Shown in pieces: positions 6,584 through 11,034 of a DNA stretch of 11,034 bases. The stretch comes from Nitrososphaerota archaeon (lineage in GTDB: Archaea > Thermoproteota > Nitrososphaeria > Nitrososphaerales > UBA57): NCBI GenBank assembly GCA_022572285.1, contig JACZWF010000033.1, forward strand, positions 1 to 11,034. The letters are read 5' to 3'. The position numbers and the translations under genes are program-made. The notes beneath the pieces were generated by a model. The model was not told the DNA's origin. It did not search any database and was given only the letters and a program-made list of their open reading frames with translations. The first letter of the stretch is position 1; every line of letters starts with the position of its first letter.

Positions 6584-7834
6584 GTGTTACTGACCGAAAT
6601 TGGCTTGATCGTCCTAGACCAGAAAGGAGAGGTTATAACCGCGGAAAGGTTTCCACCGAAAACAACAGAAGATCCAGAAGTCCCCTCTATCGAATTCACA
6701 AGAGATCTCATTCAAAGAGCGCAAAATAGTGGAATTTCAGGTTTTTCGGTCTCTGAGCCTAGGCTTGCCGAAATAATCACTGATATGGGAATCTCCGCAC
6801 AGGTTGACGCTGAGCTTATTCAGAAGTTGCTGGAGAAGAAAGAGGAATTACTCATGAAGGCGGGCCTATTTAGTTCGGACGACGAAGCTAAAGAGTATTT
6901 TAGAGAGTTAGCAATCGCTGCCTCAAAGAAAAGGATTCAGGATCTTTCGAGTCATCCAGATTTGCAAATTATACAAGGCATAGGCGCGCTTGATGAGGAC
7001 GACAAGACTCTGAACATGGCAACATCTCGAACACGAGAATGGTTTGGACTGCATTTCCCGGAGTTGACCGGATTAATCTCGGATCCTGTTATCTTCAGCA
7101 GGATCGCAGCGACGGGTCTGCCAAGAAGTAGGTTAGAAACGGAATCTTTTCGAGGGGTAAACTTCTCGGAAAAGAAAGTCGACGCTATTTTGACAGCGGC
7201 GAGGGAATCTAAGGGTGGAGACATACGTCCACAAGATCTCAGAATTATCTCCTCCGTGGCAGAAAATGCGCTTGGATTAGTTGCTGTGAGGGATAAGCTA
7301 AGTGGATATGTCAAAAGAGAGATGGGTGCTACGGCTCCGAATGTTAGTTCCGTGGCGGGAGAAACTATAGGAGCGAGATTAATAGCCAAGGCGGGAGGAC
7401 TAGCGAAACTAGCCAGGCTTCCATCCAGCACGATTCAGGTCCTTGGGGCTGAGAAGGCGCTATTCAGGGCTCTCAAATCGGGGGGAAGACCGCCAAAACA
7501 TGGAATCCTTTTCCAGCATGATGACGTCCATTCCTCTCCCCTTTGGCAACGCGGAAAGATAGCTAGATCCTTGGCAAATAAGATAGCAATCGCAGCCCGA
7601 GTTGATTATTATAGGGGAACGAAGGAGGAATCGTTAGCGAAGTCACTCGAGAAACGACTCGAAGAGATTAGAGCAAAGTACAAAGAACCTGTCCCTAGAA
7701 AGACCTTAGAGATGGAGAAGAAGAGGAAGATGAACTGGTCTGAGCCTTCAAAATCTCGGCAAAAGTGGGAGCCGAGATCTGGAAAAAGAGGAGGAAGGAA
7801 TGGAAGTAAAAAGACCAAGGGTAGGAGACAATAG
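6584..7834 (+). CDS. nop5: Nop5 (Nop56/58-like), C/D-box sRNP core protein
   Basis: Scaffold of the archaeal C/D-box sRNP. It binds L7Ae plus guide RNA through its Nop domain and fibrillarin through its N-terminal domain, positioning 2'-O-methylation on rRNA and tRNA. It has 416 aa. The N-terminal domain begins with a shortened LLTEIGLIVLD strand, a coiled-coil follows (about 75-245), and the Nop domain spans 250-343. Hallmarks there are NVSSVAGETIGARLIAKAGG, LPSSTIQVLGAEKALFRALK, PPKHGILFQH and RGKIARSLANKIAIAARVD. Beyond residue 345 is a lysine/arginine-rich low-complexity tail ending KTKGRRQ. GTG 6584 is the only ATG/GTG/TTG after the in-frame stop at 6545-6547 that keeps the N-terminal strand. 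It is a few residues shorter than usual at the N-terminus. The last 35 nt overlap fibrillarin. Confidence 0.97.
   Translation: MLLTEIGLIVLDQKGEVITAERFPPKTTEDPEVPSIEFTRDLIQRAQNSGISGFSVSEPRLAEIITDMGISAQVDAELIQKLLEKKEELLMKAGLFSSDDEAKEYFRELAIAASKKRIQDLSSHPDLQIIQGIGALDEDDKTLNMATSRTREWFGLHFPELTGLISDPVIFSRIAATGLPRSRLETESFRGVNFSEKKVDAILTAARESKGGDIRPQDLRIISSVAENALGLVAVRDKLSGYVKREMGATAPNVSSVAGETIGARLIAKAGGLAKLARLPSSTIQVLGAEKALFRALKSGGRPPKHGILFQHDDVHSSPLWQRGKIARSLANKIAIAARVDYYRGTKEESLAKSLEKRLEEIRAKYKEPVPRKTLEMEKKRKMNWSEPSKSRQKWEPRSGKRGGRNGSKKTKGRRQ
7790..7794 (+). promoter_or_regulatory. Shine-Dalgarno of fibrillarin inside nop5
   Basis: GGAGG with a 5-nt spacer to the ATG at 7800, located in the basic tail codons of nop5. 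It decides the fibrillarin start and supports translational coupling. Confidence 0.65.
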
Positions 7835-8516
7835 TAGGGCCGCCAGCTTGCCAGGGTTGGCTTGGCTTGATTTGAAAGGTCAAACCAGACTCGGAACTCA
7901 GAATCTTGTGAGTGGTTCCAGAGTCTATGGCGAAAGAATCGTATTCCTCTCAGGTCGGGAGTATCGCATTTGGGATCCTTATCGGAGCAAGTTGGCAGCG
8001 GGTATCCTAAAGGGTCTGAAAATCGTCCCTTTTGAAGAAGGGACAGCTGTATTATACTTGGGCGTATCTACTGGGACCACTGCAAGTCATATTTCGGACA
8101 TGATCGGAAAGACGGGTGTATTGTTTGGTGTAGAGATGGCACCACGCGTTGGAAGGGAGTTTATTGAAAATGTGGCTGTAAAAAGGAATAACGTCGTCCC
8201 AATTATCGCGGATGCAAGAAGGCCAGAGCTTTACACTGCTGTCTTCAGGAATGTGGATGTAACCTATTGTGATATTGCCCAGCCTCACCAGACCCGAATC
8301 GCCATGGGAAACTGCGAGAGATTCCTCAAGAAAAATGGATATCTAATGCTTGTCGTAAAAGCCAGAAGCATAGATTCTGTAAAGGCCCCAAAGATGGTCT
8401 TTCGGGAGGAGGCAAAGAAACTTGACGCTGGCGGTTTCAACATAATCCAGAAAGTTGAACTTGAGCCTTACGACCGTGACCACGCTCTAATCTTGGCAAA
8501 GTATCACCCAAACTAG
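7800..8516 (+). CDS. flpA: Fibrillarin-like rRNA/tRNA 2'-O-methyltransferase
   Basis: Catalytic subunit of the C/D-box sRNP. It transfers a methyl group from SAM to the ribose 2'-OH at sites chosen by guide RNA. It has 238 aa. The N-terminal domain carries LGTQNLVSGSRVYGE (31-45) and REYRIWDPYRSKLAAGIL (53-70), typical of the family. The SAM site includes LYLGVSTGTTASHISD (85-100), where many relatives have G-A-A-S-G-T-T. GVEMAPR follows at 110-116, IADARRP at 136-142 and YCDIAQPHQT at 156-165. The catalytic lysine is in VVKARSID (Lys187). ATG 7800 has a good GGAGG site. Its frame overlaps the end of nop5 by 35 nt, which suggests coupled translation of two proteins that bind each other. The stop faces the rnhB stop with 4 nt between. 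Confidence 0.97.
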   Translation: MEVKRPRVGDNSRAASLPGLAWLDLKGQTRLGTQNLVSGSRVYGERIVFLSGREYRIWDPYRSKLAAGILKGLKIVPFEEGTAVLYLGVSTGTTASHISDMIGKTGVLFGVEMAPRVGREFIENVAVKRNNVVPIIADARRPELYTAVFRNVDVTYCDIAQPHQTRIAMGNCERFLKKNGYLMLVVKARSIDSVKAPKMVFREEAKKLDAGGFNIIQKVELEPYDRDHALILAKYHPN

Positions 8517-8520
8517 TTGA

Positions 8521-9180
8521 TCAGACTGAAGGAAAATCGCCAAGAGTTGGATTTAGCCGTTCGAACGTGCTCCAGGAGTGTCTGGCACAAATCGGAGGAT
8601 GCGATTCTTTCCTTAACCAGGCCTTAAGGAATGCTATAGTTTTCGGATCAGATGGATAACCCGTTCCTATGTCCCCATATTCATCCCTTAACCTAGAGAT
8701 CTCTCGATCTCTAGCCACCTTGGCGACTATAGATGCCGCCGAAACTATCGGAAATCTGACGTCGGCTTTGTGGAACGACCTAATCTTAATACCATTCCCC
8801 GCAAGCTTACTAATGGTTCGCCCATATCGGAGGGCATTGACATCACATGAATCAACATAGGCGACTTGTGGACGCAGCTTTTTCGTGATCGAGGCCATTG
8901 TCTCAGCCTCAAGGAGGTTTAGTCTCTTGAGCCTTTTTCGGCGAAGGACGTACTGATCAATCATCTCAGGTGGTATTCGAACGATGCGTATCTTCTTGCA
9001 CAGGTCCCTAATCCTTGGAGAAAGCGATTCTCTCCTATCGGCAGACAGGGTCTTTGAATCTTTTACGCCGAGCTCCTTTAGACCCTCAATCCCTTCTTGA
9101 TCGGCACAGACTCCTGCCACTACCAATGGTCCTAGTACAGCTCCTCTCCCGGCCTCATCGAGTCCTGCGACCAAGACCAA
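8521..9180 (-). CDS. rnhB: Ribonuclease HII
   Basis: Cleaves the RNA strand of RNA-DNA hybrids and single ribonucleotides embedded in DNA, in Okazaki primer removal and ribonucleotide repair. It has 219 aa, the usual archaeal length. The N-terminal signature GLDEAGRGAVLGPLVVAG holds Asp8 and Glu9, and the GRG substrate-recognition motif is at 11-13. Asp110 lies in YVDSCDV and Asp140 in KADVRFPIVSAASIVAKVARD, completing the D-E-D-D metal site. GTGYPSDPKT at 172-181 is also conserved. The start is TTG 9180, because no ATG or GTG is in frame upstream, and GGAAG in the end of the preceding gene is suitably placed. A TTG two codons later is an alternative. It lies 5 nt after the THEP1 gene stop, so the two are probably one transcript. 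Confidence 0.96.
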   Translation of the reverse strand: MVLVAGLDEAGRGAVLGPLVVAGVCADQEGIEGLKELGVKDSKTLSADRRESLSPRIRDLCKKIRIVRIPPEMIDQYVLRRKRLKRLNLLEAETMASITKKLRPQVAYVDSCDVNALRYGRTISKLAGNGIKIRSFHKADVRFPIVSAASIVAKVARDREISRLRDEYGDIGTGYPSDPKTIAFLKAWLRKESHPPICARHSWSTFERLNPTLGDFPSV

Positions 9181-9185
9181 CCTTG

Positions 9186-9731
9186 TTACTTCCTGCTCAA
9201 AGAATGAATGATAGATCTGGAGATCTTTGCAACTAGGAATTCGCGATTCGATAGATCCACAAGGTGCAGTTCAGATGAGAGAATATTCTTCAGATCATTT
9301 ATCAATGGATCGGCGAGTTTCTTATGGATGGAGCAGAAGACGGGCCGATCTGAATCAATCATAGTCTTAACTGCTCTCCGAAATTCAGGGCTCAACAGCT
9401 CCATAGGTCCCAATTCATCACAGACTACAAGGTCAGCAGTAGAGAGAGATTCCAGTATGGATTTCGTGGCGAGCCCAGAGAGATCTGCAAGATTTACCTT
9501 GTATTTCCCAACCTTGGGCCCCACACTTAAAGTGGTTGATGCAAGTACACCTCTACGCCCAGAAGTAAGGTCATGGATCTCAAACCCAGTCCTAGATCCA
9601 TGACTACGAATATCTTGCGTTGTGAATCCACCTACAACATAACCTCCAGTTTTCACCTCATTAACGACTCTACGCATGAGTGTACTCTTTCCGATTCCTG
9701 GATCGCCTGCCACAATCCAGACTCGTGTCAC
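9186..9731 (-). CDS. THEP1-type nucleoside triphosphatase
   Basis: P-loop NTPase of the NTPase_1/THEP1 family (COG1618), which hydrolyses nucleoside triphosphates. The physiological role is not settled. Numbered from the longest possible start, the Walker A loop is GDPGIGKST at 16-24. Family features GGFTTQDIRSHGSRTGFEI (41-59) and VGKYKVNL (81-88) follow, and the Walker B region is CDELGPMELLS at 111-121. The start is ambiguous. A TTG at 9752 and GTG at 9749 give up to 188 aa. GTG 9731 gives MTRVWIVAGDPG, which matches the normal eight-residue distance from start to P-loop and lies about 37 nt from a TATA-like box, so it is chosen (181 aa). It is followed by rnhB after 5 nt. A functional link with RNase HII is possible but not shown by sequence. 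Confidence 0.88.
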   Translation of the reverse strand: MTRVWIVAGDPGIGKSTLMRRVVNEVKTGGYVVGGFTTQDIRSHGSRTGFEIHDLTSGRRGVLASTTLSVGPKVGKYKVNLADLSGLATKSILESLSTADLVVCDELGPMELLSPEFRRAVKTMIDSDRPVFCSIHKKLADPLINDLKNILSSELHLVDLSNREFLVAKISRSIIHSLSRK

Positions 9732-9762
9732 ATTCCTATTCTCAATCACCAATACCGGAGCT

Positions 9763-9771
9763 GTATAATAG
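9763..9771 (-). promoter_or_regulatory. TATA-like box for THEP1 NTPase-rnhB
   Basis: CTATTATAC on the minus strand is centred about 36 nt before GTG 9731, predicting a leader of roughly 10 nt. The AT-rich palindrome at 9777-9788 could serve as an alternative box for the upstream TTG start. Confidence 0.4.
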
Positions 9772-9776
9772 TGTAG

Positions 9777-9788
9777 GTAATAAATTAC
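9777..9788. promoter_or_regulatory. Palindrome in divergent promoter (possible operator)
   Basis: GTAATAAATTAC has perfect 5-bp arms around AA. It lies between the back-to-back TATA-like boxes of the THEP1 and coiled-coil genes. A dimeric DNA-binding regulator would fit such a site, but a chance AT-rich match is possible. Confidence 0.3.
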
Positions 9789-9793
9789 AGAAC

Positions 9794-9802
9794 TATTTTT
9801 AT
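9794..9802 (+). promoter_or_regulatory. TATA-like box for the coiled-coil gene
   Basis: TATTTTTAT is centred about 30 nt before the TTG at 9828, predicting a leader of only a few nucleotides. No Shine-Dalgarno is visible. Confidence 0.45.
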
Positions 9803-9827
9803 TGCTGATATCCTAACAGAGTGTTGT

Positions 9828-10700
9828 TTGCCAAGCAAGGGTGAAATCAGATTAGCAGAGATTGATAGAAGACTCGGGTCTCTCATCTCAGTTAGCAGGG
9901 GCGTTGTCTCCCAGTTGAAGGAACTCAATCAAAAGAGCAAAGATCTCAGGGTAGAGCTCCGAGATATTTCCTCAAAGATAGCCGAAGAAAGAGACGACCT
10001 TCAGGTGTTTTTCGTTGAAAGCAGATCCTTGAGGGATAACAGGAGTCAGCTCATAGAAACAATCCGAACCAGTCGGGAGGACATTCGAAGTGTCGAAAAA
10101 TCCGTTATGGGTTTTGAAGAGGTTTCTACAGGGGAGGATGAACAGATACTCTCGAGAAAGTTAGAGGCAATTGAATGGAAGTTGCAGGCTGAGAGGTTGA
10201 GTCGAGATGAGGAGAGAGGGTTGGTAGAACATATCAAAGTCCTCGAGACCAGACTCCATAATTGGCGGAAGGCATATTCAAAAAGGGCACACCTATCTGA
10301 CCTTGTTGGTAATAGCCATGAAATTCGCGCAAAAATAGAGGAGGTCGACGAGCGGCGAGCATTAGTAAGAGAGAAAATTGGTCCAACTAAGGAGTCCATA
10401 AAGGGGCGAGTTGCTGCCAGGATTCAAGTTTTTGAAGAACTGGATGGGAATCGCGAGGATGTCAAGGAGCTTGTCACCTCAATGCATCGGGCTGGAGATG
10501 AGATATCACAGCTAAGAGAGGAAAGGGGAGCGCTGCAAGAGAATCTTAGATCGAGGGGCGTCTCGTCCTTGGCAAGCAGGAGGATGTCACTTCTAAATGA
10601 AAAGAAAGGAGAGGCGAAAAAGAAGTTACAGGAAGGCAAATCCCTGTCTCTAGATGAACTTAAGCTTGCTTTTGATCAGGAGGATGAGTTAGTTAGATAG
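9828..10700 (+). CDS. Archaeal coiled-coil protein, COG1340 type, function unknown
   Basis: A 290-aa protein, nearly all charged heptad-rich helix. The only prolines are at residues 2 and 186, and there is no cysteine, signal peptide or membrane segment. Two long coiled-coil stretches (about 25-160 and 165-265) are separated by the G-P at 185-186. The middle segment IEWKLQAERLSRDEERGLV (115-133) followed by EHIKVLE matches the conserved 'L-E-W-K/R-x-Q-T...L-x-x-x-E-E...L-V-x-x-I' core of the uncharacterised archaeal COG1340 proteins. GKSLSLDELKLAF (270-282) matches their C-terminal 'G-x-x-L-T/S-x-E-E/D-L'. Length agrees with that family. TTG 9828 is the only usable start; a TATA-like box about 30 nt upstream suggests a nearly leaderless mRNA. 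The DUF373 frame opens at or just before its stop. The role is unknown, and SMC-like or tethering functions are only guesses. Confidence 0.85.
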   Translation: MPSKGEIRLAEIDRRLGSLISVSRGVVSQLKELNQKSKDLRVELRDISSKIAEERDDLQVFFVESRSLRDNRSQLIETIRTSREDIRSVEKSVMGFEEVSTGEDEQILSRKLEAIEWKLQAERLSRDEERGLVEHIKVLETRLHNWRKAYSKRAHLSDLVGNSHEIRAKIEEVDERRALVREKIGPTKESIKGRVAARIQVFEELDGNREDVKELVTSMHRAGDEISQLREERGALQENLRSRGVSSLASRRMSLLNEKKGEAKKKLQEGKSLSLDELKLAFDQEDELVR

Positions 10701-11034
10701 TCCCTCAAGGGCACTGCAGAAGAAAAACTCGGCCCTGCGACAGGGAAAGAATACAAAATTCCTGGTCATTTGTGTTGACAGAGATGATGATGTAGGGAGA
10801 AAAGCGAAAGTAAGAACCCCTGTCTTGGGTCGAGATCCCTGCGTTGAGTTAGCGTCCAAGTTGGCGCTTGCCGATCCGGAAGAAGCGGATGCAAACGCAA
10901 TCTTTGCCGCAGTTAAGGTACACGATGACCTGCGATCAAAGGGCCACACAAGTGAGGTCGCGGTCGTTGCTGGCCTTCACCACGGTGGGTTTGAGGCGGA
11001 TCAAAAATTAAGAAAGGAGTTAATTAAAGTACTC
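10693..11034 (+). CDS. DUF373 family protein, N-terminal part (cut by window edge; start unresolved)
   Basis: The frame is open from 10693, after an in-frame TAG at 10690-10692, to the right edge. From 10759 it encodes FLVICVDRDDDVGRKAKV, then RTPVLGRDPC, LALADPEEADANAIFAAVKV and EVAVVAGLHHGG. These match the N-terminal domain of DUF373 (COG2237), a conserved archaeal family whose members typically have membrane helices at the C-terminus; that part is outside the window. Function is unknown. No ATG, GTG or TTG occurs in frame between 10693 and the conserved VDRDDD motif. Candidates are CTG at 10714 or 10735. An AGGAGG at 10678-10683, inside the coiled-coil gene, is 9 nt before a TTA at 10693, so a mutated or miscalled TTG there is also possible. 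The listed start is the limit of the open frame, not a claimed initiation codon. Confidence 0.82.

Noticed and set aside
6952..7431. 159-codon minus-strand frame opposite nop5
   Set aside because: Antisense to the strongly conserved Nop domain; the sequence looks like a reverse-strand shadow and no motif was recognised.
9208..9603. 131-codon plus-strand frame opposite the THEP1 NTPase
   Set aside because: Antisense to a gene with clear Walker A and B motifs; serine/arginine-rich composition typical of shadow frames.
10690..10692. TAG decoded as pyrrolysine in the DUF373 gene
   Set aside because: No pyrrolysine genes are in view, several other genes here end in TAG, and the position is before the conserved domain; a non-standard start or sequence error is simpler.
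10689..10949. 86-codon minus-strand frame opposite DUF373
   Set aside because: Antisense to the conserved DUF373 N-terminal domain and without recognisable features.

Overview
The window is archaeal. It carries the Nop5 and fibrillarin subunits of the C/D-box RNA methylation complex, a class I lysyl-tRNA synthetase, archaeal Elp3, ribosomal protein eS30, archaeal-type RNase HII, a THEP1-type NTPase, an archaeal coiled-coil protein (COG1340 type) and a DUF373 protein. Start codons include GTG and TTG, and AT-rich TATA-like boxes lie about 25-30 nt upstream of several starts, as expected for leaderless or short-leader archaeal mRNAs. eS30 together with these families points to the TACK side of the Archaea (Thaumarchaeota/Bathyarchaeia-like) rather than most euryarchaea. 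That placement is an inference from gene content and no phylogeny was run.

Region 1 (1-6472, minus strand) is one co-oriented series, read from right to left. The order is eS30, elp3, lysS, a SAM methyltransferase, a PIG-L/LmbE de-N-acetylase, an NAD-dependent sugar epimerase/dehydratase, and a group 4-like glycosyltransferase cut by the window edge. Gaps between genes are 6 to 51 nt. The first three genes serve translation: ribosome, tRNA wobble-uridine modification, and tRNA-Lys charging. The last four look like a sugar-modifying cassette for a surface glycan, glycolipid or glycoprotein, or less likely a sugar-linked small molecule.

Region 2 (6473-8516) begins with a divergent promoter between eS30 and nop5. 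It continues with nop5 and fibrillarin on the plus strand, whose reading frames overlap by 35 nt. These two proteins assemble with L7Ae and C/D guide RNAs to 2'-O-methylate rRNA and tRNA.

Region 3 (8521-9731, minus) holds rnhB and the THEP1-type NTPase. The rnhB stop faces the fibrillarin stop with 4 nt between them.

Region 4 (9732-11034) has a short divergent promoter with a palindrome. It is followed on the plus strand by the coiled-coil protein and the beginning of a DUF373 gene whose start codon cannot be placed on ATG, GTG or TTG.

No tRNA, rRNA, CRISPR array, insertion sequence, integrase or phage gene was seen. Most of the window is conserved information-processing machinery. The less ordinary parts are the sugar cassette attached to the translation genes, the coiled-coil/DUF373 pair of unknown function, and the missing start codon of the DUF373 gene.
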